From positions 434,001 to 498,000 of the forward strand of contig NZ_CP060394.1 in assembly GCF_014274465.1 (NCBI RefSeq): 64,000 nt of DNA, given 5' to 3'. The position numbers were made by a program, and so were the translations under genes. The notes under the pieces are model-generated. The model saw only the letters and a list, made by a program, of their open reading frames with translations. It did not search any database and was not told the origin of the DNA. Positions 1 through 8,603 of this stretch are shown one piece after another (the stretch's first letter is position 1; each line of letters begins with the position of its first letter). The DNA comes from Alloacidobacterium dinghuense (GTDB lineage: Bacteria > Acidobacteriota > Terriglobia > Terriglobales > Acidobacteriaceae).

Positions 1-363
1 GATACGCCAGAGGAGCATGAAGCCCAATGAAGGAGCAACACCGCAGAAGAAAGACGAGATCGTAAACAGGACTACGCATAAGAGGTAATAGGTCTTTCGT
101 CCGAACAGCCTGCTTAACCATGCTGTCATGGGTAGTACGACAGCATTTGCGACGAGATAGGTAGTGAGAATCCAGGTCACCTCATCGTAGCTGCGCCCTA
201 ACCCGCCACCAATGTAGGGCAGGGCTACGTTGGCGATGGACGTATCGAGCAGTTCCATGAATGCAGCGATTGTCACCGTGACTGCAATAAACCAGGGGTT
301 GACCGTGCGAACGCCAGATTGCTCGGCAACAGTTGAATCTATGTTTGTATTAAGAGTCTTCAT
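1..363 (-). CDS. emrB: DHA2-family multidrug MFS transporter, EmrB-like (partial)
   Basis: Inner-membrane proton-driven exporter of the EmrB/QacA group. Only the first 121 codons are inside the window; the C-terminus lies beyond base 1. Translation on the minus strand shows a short cytoplasmic head, then a first membrane segment containing ELLDTSIANVALPYI, the usual TM1 signature of DHA2 transporters, and the loop WLSRLFGRKTYYLL, the conserved motif A between TM2 and TM3. The ATG at 363 has an AGGA ribosome site seven bases upstream and follows the emrA stop by 11 bases, so the two are co-translated in one operon. With the EmrA-like adaptor and TolC-like channel it should form a tripartite pump. 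The substrate cannot be read from this fragment. Confidence 0.9.
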   Translation of the reverse strand, partial: MKTLNTNIDSTVAEQSGVRTVNPWFIAVTVTIAAFMELLDTSIANVALPYIGGGLGRSYDEVTWILTTYLVANAVVLPMTAWLSRLFGRKTYYLLCVVLFTISSFFCGVAPSLGFMLLWRI

Positions 364-374
364 GGAACGTCCTG

Positions 375-1616
375 TCACCGCACGCGAACTGTTGCTTCGA
401 CTGACATGCCTGGACGGAGATCATGTTGCGGATCCTGGCCCTGATCGATGTGGACACGGATTGGAAAACGCTGCACGATCTTCACGTAATTGCCGCTTGC
501 GTTTTCCGGCGGAAATAGGCTGAAGAGCGGCCCTGAAGCGCCGGCCATATCTTCAACTACTCCCTTGTAATCTCGTCCGAAGGTATCTACATGAATGGTC
601 ACAGGCTGGCCTGGGCGCATGCGCCGCAGCTGGGTCTCCTTGAAGTTTGCTGTGATCCAGATGTCATCGACTGGAACGACTGTCAGAAGCGACTGGCCCG
701 GCTGTACACGATGTCCCAATTCAACCGTCTTGTGACCGACGACTCCGCTGACGGGGGCATAGATTTTCGTATAGCTCAGGTTTAGCTCGGCTGTCCGTAC
801 GTCCGCCCGAGCCTGGTCTAGCTCGCCTTGAGCGGACTCCAATTGCGCTCGCACGTCCGAAGCCTGTTGCGGCGCCGTGTGGGCGCTGGTCACTTGAGCC
901 TCACGTTGGGCTACGAGGCTCCTGGCCTGCGCGATCTTTTGCCCGGCCGCTGCTACCGCTGCGCGGTCCGAATCGAGGCTCTGCGCGCTTGCAGTTGCGT
1001 CCGTCGCCCTCGCGTCATAGTAGGAGCGGGAGATTTCACGCTTTTCGGCAAGCGCCGCATAGCGAACACGGTCACGTTCGGCGCGGTCGGCGACAGCTTG
1101 GTCCTGCTGAACCCGGTGCTGAGCAGCGGTCAACTCCGCTTCAGCTGCGGCAACACTCGCGATCGCTTCCTGCCTTGCGGCCTCAGCAAGGTGCAGTTGG
1201 CTGTACGCGCTTGCGTCAGTAATGGGTACCTGCAGTTGCGACGCGTGCAGTTGTCCTTCCTTTGTTTCAAGAGTCGCCTTCGCGTGAGCGAGCGCAGCCT
1301 CATAATCCCGGGGATCGAGCTCAAGTAACAAGGTGCCAGCCGTAACGAAGCGGTCATTTTCGACGAGCGGATTAACGTAAGTCACGGTTCCGGTGATGCG
1401 CGTGCTGAGTTGCGCAAAATGCCCGTCGACTTGCGCATCGTCGGTGGATTCAAAATGACGGGCATACAACCAGTAGCCCAAGGCCCCGAGCAGGCCTACA
1501 GCAGCCAGAGCGATTACCCATACCTTCTTCGAGACTTTTCGGGTCGGCGCTGTTTCCTGTTTCTTGTTCGGTGAGGCGGTCGTCTCCATCTCCTCGAGTT
1601 TCACTGCTGTAGCCAT
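375..1616 (-). CDS. emrA: EmrA-like membrane fusion protein (HlyD family)
   Basis: Periplasmic adaptor of a tripartite efflux pump. I chose the ATG at 1616 (MATAVKLEEM) because AAGGAGG lies five bases upstream; a longer open frame reaches 1721 but overlaps the preceding gene. The protein is about 413 residues. It has a charged cytoplasmic head, one membrane anchor near residues 30-48 (VWVIALAAVGLLGALGYWLY), the motif STDDAQVDGH typical of EmrA, a lipoyl half-motif, a long alpha-helical hairpin rich in Ala/Gln, a second lipoyl half (YTKIYAPVSGVVG) and a beta-barrel region ending PGMSVEATVRVR. It lies 40 bases after the tolC-like stop and 11 bases before emrB. Confidence 0.93.
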   Translation of the reverse strand: MATAVKLEEMETTASPNKKQETAPTRKVSKKVWVIALAAVGLLGALGYWLYARHFESTDDAQVDGHFAQLSTRITGTVTYVNPLVENDRFVTAGTLLLELDPRDYEAALAHAKATLETKEGQLHASQLQVPITDASAYSQLHLAEAARQEAIASVAAAEAELTAAQHRVQQDQAVADRAERDRVRYAALAEKREISRSYYDARATDATASAQSLDSDRAAVAAAGQKIAQARSLVAQREAQVTSAHTAPQQASDVRAQLESAQGELDQARADVRTAELNLSYTKIYAPVSGVVGHKTVELGHRVQPGQSLLTVVPVDDIWITANFKETQLRRMRPGQPVTIHVDTFGRDYKGVVEDMAGASGPLFSLFPPENASGNYVKIVQRFPIRVHIDQGQDPQHDLRPGMSVEATVRVR

Positions 1617-1656
1617 ATCTGCCTCCTTGTCGGCATTGCTGCGTAGTGGTTCGGAC

Positions 1657-3156
1657 TCACTGTTGTTTGAAGAAACCTGGCAGGCGGCTCTCAGCAGTGC
1701 CGAGTGCCCTGGCGAGCGCAATCTTCGCTACATTGAAAGAGAAAAGGCTCGCGATATAGTTCTCGTTGGCGGTTACCTGGGCTTCCTGCGCCTCGAGTAC
1801 CTCAAGGTAGTTTGTTACGCCACTGTTGTAGCGGTCTTCTGATTGTTCGAGTGCTTTTTGCGCAAGCCTCTGATTCGCCTGGGCAACTTTCACAGCCGAT
1901 TCAGAGGACTGAGCGTCCAGGCGAGCGACGCGAACATCGTAATCAGCTCGGCCTTGGAGGTCGCGGTACTCCGCGCGCCGCTGCGTCAATACGGCCTCGG
2001 CGGCGTGGACATCTGAGCGTATGCGTCCGCTAGTGAAGATGGGAACGTTTACGCCACCCTGGACGTCATACAACTGGTTGTAGTTTGCGGGATTGTTACC
2101 GCCTCCACCGTAGCTGCCAGTGAAGGAGACTTCAGGCAGACGCTCAGCCCTCGCGGCCTTAACGCCCAGTTCTGCGGCTACAACCTCCTGCTTTGCGCTC
2201 GCAACGTCATATCGCGTCTGGGAGGAGGGCCCTTCGTCCTCGCTCGGATTCAGCAGGGGAAGGTATCCATAGTCGCCGCTGAGTTTCCAGCGCTGGGCCA
2301 GTGGGATTCCCGTGATGCGATCGAGTGTGAGCTTGTCTTTTTCAAGATCATTCGTCGCATCGACAATGCGCTGCTGCGCCGTGCTTAACTCAACTCGCGC
2401 GCGAAGAGAGTCGATTTCGGGAGATACCTCGTTCTTATATTGGTCCTCGACCTGTCTGTTCAGTTCCTGAGCCGACGCGAGCGCCGCTTTGGCGGTTTCG
2501 AGTCGCGCATGGCTCGCCACAACCTGGAAATAGGCTGCGCCGACAGCAAAAACGACCACATCGCGCGCATCCTTTGCGCTGAGAACGGATGCCGTCTCCA
2601 GCGCTTTCTGCTGCTTATAGCTTTCGCGGAGATGCATGTTCACTATCGGAGCTTCAACCTGAATCTGGGCTTCCGAATATCCGAATCCGCCGGAGGTGGG
2701 CGGCAAGGTAAGGCCTGAGGCTGGCGGCAACTTAATGTTCAACTCTTTGTAGCTGAACTGTTGATAAGTTTGCTCGGCTCGCGCAGAAATCTGAGGCAAC
2801 AGCTCAGCGAGCGCATGTTCCCTTTGAGCCCGAATCTGCGCGTTCGCCTGTTCACTGTCAATCAGGCCCAGGTTGAATTTCAATCCACGACTCACAGCCT
2901 CTTCCAGACTGAGCCTGATTTCCTCATCGACGACGGGCCCTTCCGGTGTGCTTCCAAGGTAAGGGTTCAGGGACTGCGTCGCGCTCGCACTTGGGTTCGT
3001 CGTGTCAGTGGCTGGATTGATGGGGCGGGGTGTCGTGATCGAGCCAAACGAAGGAGAAGCCCCTGCCCCATCGACCGCTTGTGCTGACGCAAGGACGGTC
3101 GGTGCCAGGGATAACGCGACGAATAACGTAAGCGGATGCGGCTTCCAGAATCTCAT
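1657..3156 (-). CDS. TolC/OprM-type outer-membrane efflux protein
   Basis: Outer-membrane channel component of the pump. The start at 3156 (MRFWKPHPLT) is preferred: GAGGAGG sits ten bases upstream and the protein then begins with a normal signal peptide (LTLFVALSLAPTVLASAQA, cleaved near residue 25). About 499 residues. It holds two long coiled-coil repeats with the OEP-family pattern: EEAVSRGLKFNLGLIDSEQA near residue 85 in the first half, and the turn VQGGVNVPIFTSGRIRSDV in the second, followed by NYLEVLEAQEAQVTANENYI near the C-terminus. First gene of the tolC-emrA-emrB operon, transcribed divergently from the tetR gene, whose product is the obvious candidate repressor. Confidence 0.92.
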   Translation of the reverse strand: MRFWKPHPLTLFVALSLAPTVLASAQAVDGAGASPSFGSITTPRPINPATDTTNPSASATQSLNPYLGSTPEGPVVDEEIRLSLEEAVSRGLKFNLGLIDSEQANAQIRAQREHALAELLPQISARAEQTYQQFSYKELNIKLPPASGLTLPPTSGGFGYSEAQIQVEAPIVNMHLRESYKQQKALETASVLSAKDARDVVVFAVGAAYFQVVASHARLETAKAALASAQELNRQVEDQYKNEVSPEIDSLRARVELSTAQQRIVDATNDLEKDKLTLDRITGIPLAQRWKLSGDYGYLPLLNPSEDEGPSSQTRYDVASAKQEVVAAELGVKAARAERLPEVSFTGSYGGGGNNPANYNQLYDVQGGVNVPIFTSGRIRSDVHAAEAVLTQRRAEYRDLQGRADYDVRVARLDAQSSESAVKVAQANQRLAQKALEQSEDRYNSGVTNYLEVLEAQEAQVTANENYIASLFSFNVAKIALARALGTAESRLPGFFKQQ

Positions 3157-3253
3157 ACGCTGCTTACCTCCTCGTGACCTGGGCTCTCTCTGCGCCCCAA
3201 AGCCACGTTCTCTGTTATTGATGACAGGCATAATTAATATGATTCACAATAAT

Positions 3254-3266
3254 GATGAGTGTCATC
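3254..3266. promoter_or_regulatory. candidate TetR operator in the divergent promoter region
   Basis: GATGA-GTG-TCATC is a perfect 5+3+5 inverted repeat in the AT-rich 142-base gap between the divergent tolC-like and tetR genes. TetR repressors commonly bind such palindromes between their own gene and the target operon. Its role here is inference from position and symmetry. Confidence 0.45.
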
Positions 3267-3298
3267 TAACATAATAGAAAGAGACAGGAGTGCTGTTC

Positions 3299-3886
3299 AT
3301 GAAGGTAAGCAAGCAGAAAATGGCCGAGCACAGAGAGCAGATCATCACGGCGGCTGCCAAACGATTTCGTGAGAAAGGTTTTGACGGTATCGGCGTGGCC
3401 GATTTGATGAAGGAAGTTGGTTTAACTCACGGCGGGTTTTACGGACATTTCGGGTCAAAGGAAGAACTCATTGGTCTGGCCTCGCAGCGCGCTTTGCGCG
3501 AAACCGCGAAAAAGTGGGAAAAGGTCATCGAAGAAGCCCCGGACCGGCCGTTGGAAGCTTTTGCGAAGTTTTACTTGTCGAAAAGACATCAGATCCGCCC
3601 TGAGGCGGGATGCCTTTTGGCTGCGCTAGGCAGTGAACTCGACCGTCAGCCACGTTCGGTCAAAGAGGCAGTGCTGGAAGAACAGCTGAACATCTTTGAT
3701 CTACTCTCTCGTATTGTGCCTGGCAGAACAAAGGCAGCGAAGAGAAAGCAGGCAATTGTCATTCTTGCCGGACTGATTGGGGGAATGATTTTAGCTCGCA
3801 GTATGCCGGATGCTGCTTTGTCTGAGGAAATTCTCGAGACAGTGTCTGCAGCCATACCCAATTGGGTTCAGGCAGATGCTGCTTGA
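3299..3886 (+). CDS. TetR/AcrR-family transcriptional regulator
   Basis: DNA-binding repressor, about 195 residues. The ATG at 3299 is chosen over an in-frame GTG at 3290 because CAGGAG lies eight bases before the ATG and the GTG would sit inside the ribosome site. The N-terminal helix-turn-helix is clear (AAKRFREKGFDGIGVADLMK, then LTHGGFYGHFGSKEELIGLA). The ligand-binding half carries PEAGCLLAALGSELDRQ, a pattern seen in TetR regulators of the YcdC/TetR_C_13 type that control multidrug pumps. Divergent from the efflux operon and probably its local repressor, responding to a pump substrate. Confidence 0.92.
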   Translation: MKVSKQKMAEHREQIITAAAKRFREKGFDGIGVADLMKEVGLTHGGFYGHFGSKEELIGLASQRALRETAKKWEKVIEEAPDRPLEAFAKFYLSKRHQIRPEAGCLLAALGSELDRQPRSVKEAVLEEQLNIFDLLSRIVPGRTKAAKRKQAIVILAGLIGGMILARSMPDAALSEEILETVSAAIPNWVQADAA

Positions 3887-4421
3887 GCTTCAGCCGTCGC
3901 TGCTTCAGCGCCACGTCAGGGATTGAGAAAGATGGTCGTCGGCGACGTGACAACGAGTCATCCGAACTATGCGGAAGGTCACGGCTGAGGATCAACTGCT
4001 CCGCGAATGCTCGGCGGCAAATGCGATGTTCTTAGCTAACTCTTTTCGTTTGTTGGTGTCCCCGGCGGGATTCGAACCCGCGTTAACGCTGTGAAAGAAT
4101 CCGTTCAACTCGCAACATTGTAGCGACGGGCTGATCAGCCCTTGGAAACAACACACATACGCTTGGCGTGCGCGAACGAACCAGTCCCAGTTAAATTCCT
4201 GACGCTCTCGCGTCTTCGAATTCTCGCGCGATGCTTGCTCTCCCGCCGCAGACCAATTCCAACTCCTCAAAAGGGGGGCCACGTGCCTTCGTTTCGCCAG
4301 ACGGATGGTCACGATCAGTAAAAAGAAATGTCCTAGAGCGTTGGGAGGAGAGCTTCAACTCGCACCGAGGAGCCCAAAGAATGAAAACTGCTTCCACCCG
4401 CACACGGGAAAGGAGGCTCAC
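3887..4421. other. gene-free junction at the outer edge of the tRNA-Glu island
   Basis: This 535-base stretch between tetR and the integrase has no convincing gene; the open frames in it lack ribosome sites and family resemblance. It contains the 44-base tRNA-Glu 3' fragment listed separately, which marks the far boundary of the integrated material. The rest shows no structure I can name. Confidence 0.6.
4054..4097 (-). repeat. displaced 3' half of a tRNA-Glu(TTC) gene, att-site remnant
   Basis: On the minus strand the bases read as the 3' half of a tRNA-Glu: loop CTTTCAC with anticodon TTC, a T-arm with GGTTCGAATCC, acceptor strand CGGGGAC, then A and CCA. Beyond the anticodon the sequence stops resembling tRNA, so no functional tRNA can form. 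It matches the intact tRNA-Glu at 8329-8405 in about 34 of 44 positions and has the same orientation. This is the expected leftover when an integrase recombines at a tRNA 3' end, so it is probably the distal att site of the island. Confidence 0.8.
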
Positions 4422-5561
4422 ATGCAATTAGGAAGCGTAATTCAGACAGGTCGAAAGCACGGACCAGACGTGTGGCAGTTTCGGTGGTCTGAAAAAGACC
4501 GAAGCGGTCGTCGGATCTACCGCAAGCGAGTGATCGGGACGGTTCAGCAATACCCAAATGCGCAAGCAGCGCGCGAGGTGACAACAGCTCTCTTGGGCCA
4601 TATCAATGCAGGCGCCAGCGGGTGCAAGATCACTGTCGAGCAAATCTGCGAGCATTTTGAACAGAGGGAATTGAGATCTGGCGACAGCTTTCGGAGCTTC
4701 GCCACGGTCAAGACGTATCGCGGCTACATTCGCAAATGGATAAAGCCGCGCTGGGGTTCTCGCTACCTGGACGAAATCAAGGCTGTAGACGTCGAAGCAT
4801 GGTTGCGGCGCCTCCCCATGGCTCGATCATCACGCGCGAACAGTCGAAGCATCTTGTCGATCTTGTTCAACCATGCCTGTCGCTACGAACTATTTGACCG
4901 CAACCCGATGCGGTTTGTCCGCCAGGGCGCAAAGCGCCGTAGCGCTCCAGCCGTGCTGACAGCCGCTGAAATCAAGGCGTTGGTGGACCATCTACACATT
5001 CGCGAGCGGACCCTTGTCCTCCTCGCAGCGGCGACAGGTTTGAGGCAAAGCGAGTTGTTCGGGCTCAAGTGGCGTGATGTTGACTTCCACCGTGGAGAAC
5101 TTAGCGTGGTCCGTTCGATCGTCTTCGGCGTTGTCGGGCGATGCAAGACCGAGTCTTCACAGAAACCGGTTCCAATGCATTCACTGCTCGGAGAGGCTCT
5201 GTTGACCTGGAGAAAGACTTGCAGATTCACAGGAGTCGATGACTGGGTATTTGCGAGTCGGTCGCACAAAGGAAGGCGGCCGTATTGGGGCGCGTCGATC
5301 CTTCGCAAGTACATCCGGCCGGTTGCCGCGTCTCTCAATATTCAGAAGCGTATCGGCTGGCATACATTCCGGCACACCTATTCCACCCTTCTCAGGAGTG
5401 TCGGAGCCGAATTCAAAGTGATGCAGGAATTGATGAGGCATTCCACCTTGAGGACAACGATGGATATCTACACGAAGGCAGTTGCACCTGCCAAGCACGC
5501 TGCCCAAGCCGCCGGCTTGCCCTTTTCTTCCCGATGGCTGGCGCTGCAGATGACAGCGTGA
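4422..5561 (+). CDS. site-specific tyrosine recombinase / phage-type integrase
   Basis: Catalyses integration or excision of the island, about 379 residues. The ATG at 4422 (MQLGSVIQTG) is chosen because AGGAGG lies six bases upstream; the frame is open further upstream but without a ribosome site. The N-terminus resembles the AP2-like arm-binding region, followed by a SAM-like core-binding domain (TVKTYRGYIRKWIKPRWG), then the catalytic domain with Arg in TGLRQSELFGLKW, the box HTFRHTYSTLL, and the nucleophile Tyr in TTMDIYTKA. All catalytic residues visible are intact, so it may still be active. It lies between two tRNA-Glu 3' fragments, fitting a tRNA-targeting integrase. Confidence 0.93.
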   Translation: MQLGSVIQTGRKHGPDVWQFRWSEKDRSGRRIYRKRVIGTVQQYPNAQAAREVTTALLGHINAGASGCKITVEQICEHFEQRELRSGDSFRSFATVKTYRGYIRKWIKPRWGSRYLDEIKAVDVEAWLRRLPMARSSRANSRSILSILFNHACRYELFDRNPMRFVRQGAKRRSAPAVLTAAEIKALVDHLHIRERTLVLLAAATGLRQSELFGLKWRDVDFHRGELSVVRSIVFGVVGRCKTESSQKPVPMHSLLGEALLTWRKTCRFTGVDDWVFASRSHKGRRPYWGASILRKYIRPVAASLNIQKRIGWHTFRHTYSTLLRSVGAEFKVMQELMRHSTLRTTMDIYTKAVAPAKHAAQAAGLPFSSRWLALQMTA

Positions 5562-5587
5562 TCGTGGGAACGGCATAGTGGATTAAT

Positions 5588-5634
5588 TCGAGGGTGCAAA
5601 AATGGCACCAAAATGTGGCTTTTTGCACCCTCGA
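5588..5634 (+). terminator. 15-bp inverted repeat just after the integrase
   Basis: TCGAGGGTGCAAAAA and its exact reverse complement TTTTTGCACCCTCGA enclose a 17-base loop, starting 26 bases after the integrase stop. The run of A/T inside the arms would allow termination in both directions. It could also be an end structure of the mobile element; the sequence does not separate these readings. Confidence 0.55.
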
Positions 5635-5672
5635 GGTTCCGGCGAAACCGAGCGTAAGTTTTTGATTTGATG

Positions 5673-5699
5673 TGGCGTCCCCGACGGAAGGAATTTGAA
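5673..5699 (-). repeat. second tRNA-Glu 3'-end fragment, degenerate att site
   Basis: The first 15 bases (TGGCGTCCCCGACGG) are identical to the plus-strand view of the 3' end of the intact tRNA-Glu at 8329, including the CCA complement. After a four-base disruption the T-loop-like AATTTGAACC follows. Same orientation as the other two copies. It probably marks the boundary between two elements that inserted successively at the same tRNA. Confidence 0.65.
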
Positions 5700-5832
5700 C
5701 CTGATCCTGAAGGCGAGAGCGGTCACCATCGCGTGTTCTTCTTACGTATCGAGTACGCTCGCGAGGACTGATAGTGGCGCATGAGGTGATCGCCTATTTT
5801 CCCCGATTTGCCGAATCCAAACGGGGGCGTGC

Positions 5833-6990
5833 TTACAATCGAGCGCGTCGAGGGAATTGAGCTTCTACGCTTGTAACAGGCCAGTCCACATAATTCAGCT
5901 TGTCATCCCGTAGGCAACTCGGCCCACGGGGAGTGGCTGGGCTAGCACCGCTGTTCGTTCGGCGAATAAGCGCCTGCTGTGTCGCTTCTGGCAGCTCCTC
6001 CCACCAAGACGGTCGAAAAAAGGTGTTTTCAATGTGCTCAAAGACGAGCCTGAGCACCGCATTCCCGAGACTTTCCTCACCGATAGATATGAGGGACTCT
6101 ACAAATGGGATGCAAACTGCGTCGCTACCCTCTTGCCAACCCAGCACCGCAACTCCACCTCCGTCGGCTGGGAGCACCGTTACGGCAATGTTTTTCAAAG
6201 GCGGGTCATCTAGGAGATTCTGGAATCGATTACCGGAAAAATCATGCTCGGGGGCGAATGCGCCTGTGGAAAGCACATCCGGAACGCATGAAAAACGAAT
6301 GATCAATCTCCGATAAGGATCGAAGTTGTTGCGTCTTAGCATCTCGTCGTAGAGGTCCTTGTGGTGTTGGATTTCAGCTAGCCCCATCAGAATGCCAATT
6401 TCGTGCAGGTTCGTGAACCATTGCATCGCCTCTTGAATCTGGCGCGGTGCGCCTTGATCCATACCTCGCATGATTCCAACGTTGCTATTGTGTATTCGTT
6501 TTTGAAACAACTCCCGGCAAATGGCGCGGTAGGACATCAGGAAGCACTGTTCCGGGCTGGCGGTTAGCGGTTGCTTCTCCAGTGGAGCGAAAGTCCGGTC
6601 ATCGTGTACCGCACAAAACCCCGTAAATGTTGACGCTTCATTTATTCCTATACGCTTAAACTTCACCACCCCATGGGTCTTAAAGAGGGACATCAAGTCT
6701 GCGTCGTGGCCGTAAACATGCCCGCCCTCGGCGATTGCTGCTAGTGCGGCGCGACGGGGCAGCGTATGAGCCCTGACGATCTGGCCAGAGCATGCCGCCG
6801 GACTCGCGTCGGCATGGATACAGTACTTTGCATCAGAGAAGAGTTTCCGTATGCCTGCAGCAGTCTCCCAAGGCTTTCTGCGGGGCGCCTTATCGCGATC
6901 CAAATGGCAGAACTTGTATTTTCTACCTGAGTGACACCAGCAAGGATCGTTTCGCCCAATCCTTGGCCTTCGCGCTTCTTGTGAGCCCAT
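5833..6990 (-). CDS. SEC-C zinc-motif protein of unknown function, island cargo
   Basis: A 385-residue soluble protein. Residues 8-31 (RIGRNDPCWCHSGRKYKFCH) form a SEC-C motif, the CxC-x8-CH zinc knuckle first known from the SecA C-terminus and now seen as an accessory module in many proteins. A second Cys/His cluster follows near residues 57-90: KYCIHADASPAACSG, then IVRAHTLPRRAAL and GHVYG, which could be another metal or nuclease-like site. The remaining 290 residues resemble nothing I can name with confidence. It is the only intact cargo gene between the inner att fragment and the tRNA. Defence or nucleic-acid function is a guess from location and zinc motifs only. Confidence 0.75.
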   Translation of the reverse strand: MGSQEARRPRIGRNDPCWCHSGRKYKFCHLDRDKAPRRKPWETAAGIRKLFSDAKYCIHADASPAACSGQIVRAHTLPRRAALAAIAEGGHVYGHDADLMSLFKTHGVVKFKRIGINEASTFTGFCAVHDDRTFAPLEKQPLTASPEQCFLMSYRAICRELFQKRIHNSNVGIMRGMDQGAPRQIQEAMQWFTNLHEIGILMGLAEIQHHKDLYDEMLRRNNFDPYRRLIIRFSCVPDVLSTGAFAPEHDFSGNRFQNLLDDPPLKNIAVTVLPADGGGVAVLGWQEGSDAVCIPFVESLISIGEESLGNAVLRLVFEHIENTFFRPSWWEELPEATQQALIRRTNSGASPATPRGPSCLRDDKLNYVDWPVTSVEAQFPRRARL

Positions 6991-7224
6991 GAGACTTTTG
7001 TCTTTCGCCTTTTCGCCTTCTATTTGTTACCAGCCTACAATACCTCGCTCAACGCACTGTGATCCCCGATGCGATTTGAATCAATGAGCGTATCCGATAC
7101 GCCCATGCCGACCATCTATTCACCAAGCGTTTACTCTTGGCACGGGTAGGCGTCTTTGAGCGCGAGGGCTGTGAACAATGCGGCACCTGCCCAAAGCTGG
7201 TTAGGGTGGTCGGTCCCGTACTTC

Positions 7225-8350
7225 ACAATCACCTTGCCTACTTGCTGGCCGCAATCAATCAATTCTTTAGCGACTCGCTTTCTGAGCGAACCCGTGAACG
7301 TATGCTCGCTGCGGTGAGAGATGGGAGATTTGTATGGCCCGCCCCGATTGGATATATCAACAAAAATAAACAACTCCACGTTGACCCTGACCGTGCGCCA
7401 TTGGTACGTAAAGCGTTTGAGCTTAGGCTTCGGGCCGCCACGTCACAGCGGATTCAGTTCTTAAGATGATCGCGGCGTTGGGCCTGACCACGCGCAAAGG
7501 GCGGAAGCTCACGAAGCAGACCTTTGCCCGGATGATGTCTAACCCCATTTATGCGGGATGGGTCGTTAGTGGGGACATCAGGGTTCGTGGTAAGCACACC
7601 GCGCTCATCTCCGATGAGCTTTTCGAGTCGGTACAGGAGCGGATTGACGGAAAGGCTGTCCCGCACAAACGTCTCAATGAAGACTTTCCATTGCGGGGTT
7701 CGGTCTTGTGTGCATCGTGCAAGAGGCCGCTCACGGCAGGGTGGGCAAAGGGGCGCACAGAGCGTTATCCCCGGTACTGGTGCTGGACAAAAGGCTGTCG
7801 CGCAGTGGGAGTGAGCCGGGATGATCTCGACCGCCATTTCATGAGTTTGTTGGGACGTATGGAACCGACTGCCGAGTTACTCGCTGACCTACCAAACCGA
7901 GTGGCAACGCGTTGGAGTGAACGCAAGGGGCGTATTGCTGCCGAGGCCGCGCAGCTTGCAGGCAAACTAGCCGAGCAAAAGACTTTAAACCAAATGGCGA
8001 TCAAGGCCCGGGTGAAAGGAGAGATCGAGCAAGAGGACTTTGACACGATCAAGGCAGAGATTGCTGCGGAGACAAAACAGATTGAGAAGCAGATAAGTGA
8101 CTTGGATTCAGAGAATGCCACGATGGAACAGTTGATGCGGCAGGCAGAGAAAGAGGCTATCGATCTCGTAGCAGCGTGGAACAAGGGAAACGTCAATCAA
8201 CGTCAGGAACTCGTTAAAGGGTTCTTTCCGGAAGGTCTCGTATTCAGTCACAAACGAGGGTTCTTTGAACCGGCTAACACTGTTATTAATGAGATGCTTA
8301 TGCGATGGTTACTCGATCAACCTAATGTTGGCGTCCCCGACGGGATTTGA
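7225..8350 (+). pseudogene. decayed large serine recombinase
   Basis: The N-terminal catalytic domain with the active Ser is missing. Homology begins at its last helix (NQFFSDSLSERTRERMLAAV), followed by a recombinase-domain start (APIGYINKNKQLHVDPDRAP). Near 7421-7427 the frame shifts by one base: AFEL continues in the next frame as ASGRHVTADSVLKMIAALG, then the recombinase domain, a zinc ribbon (CASCKRPL and CWTKGC) and a coiled coil. The last codons (NVGVPDGI) are encoded by the complement of the tRNA-Glu 3' end, so the element joined the chromosome at this tRNA. With both a truncation and a frameshift it cannot act as an integrase. Confidence 0.85.
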
Positions 8351-8405
8351 ACCCGTGTTATCGCCGTGAAAGGGCGGTGTCCTAGGCCGGCTAGACGACG
8401 GGGAC
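8329..8405 (-). tRNA. tRNA-Glu (anticodon TTC), integration target
   Basis: A 77-base cloverleaf on the minus strand: acceptor GTCCCCG paired with CGGGGAC, D-arm with CTAGCCGGCCTAGG, anticodon loop CTTTCAC (TTC), T-arm with GGTTCAAATCC, discriminator G and an encoded CCA. One anticodon-stem position (C27 against A43) is mismatched compared with the usual bacterial tRNA-Glu. The recombinase remnant overlaps its 3' 22 bases on the opposite strand. Two partial copies of its 3' end lie downstream at 5673 and 4054, marking it as the attachment site. Confidence 0.95.
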
Positions 8406-8455
8406 GCGATTGGCAGCTGCTTATTTCGTTTTGCCAGGCGGGAAGTATCACTTTG

Positions 8456-8484
8456 AATTTATCAATCATAGGGCCTCGTGTCAA
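8456..8484 (-). promoter_or_regulatory. probable sigma-70 promoter of tRNA-Glu
   Basis: On the minus strand TTGACA (8479-8484) is followed after exactly 17 bases by TAAATT (8456-8461). The expected start is about 45 bases before the mature tRNA 5' end at 8405. Confidence 0.5.
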
Positions 8485-8603
8485 AGATGCGGATCGAGTC
8501 GGTAGTGTCCTAATTAACGTGAGCCCAGCACGAAAGGAGACTAAGCCGTGAAAACTCGGCAAAACGGAATATTATGGTTTTTTTCGATTAGACCGCATGG
8601 GCG

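Noticed and set aside
3992-4312. 106-codon minus-strand frame covering the tRNA fragment
   Set aside because: No ribosome site, no homology, and it crosses the att remnant.
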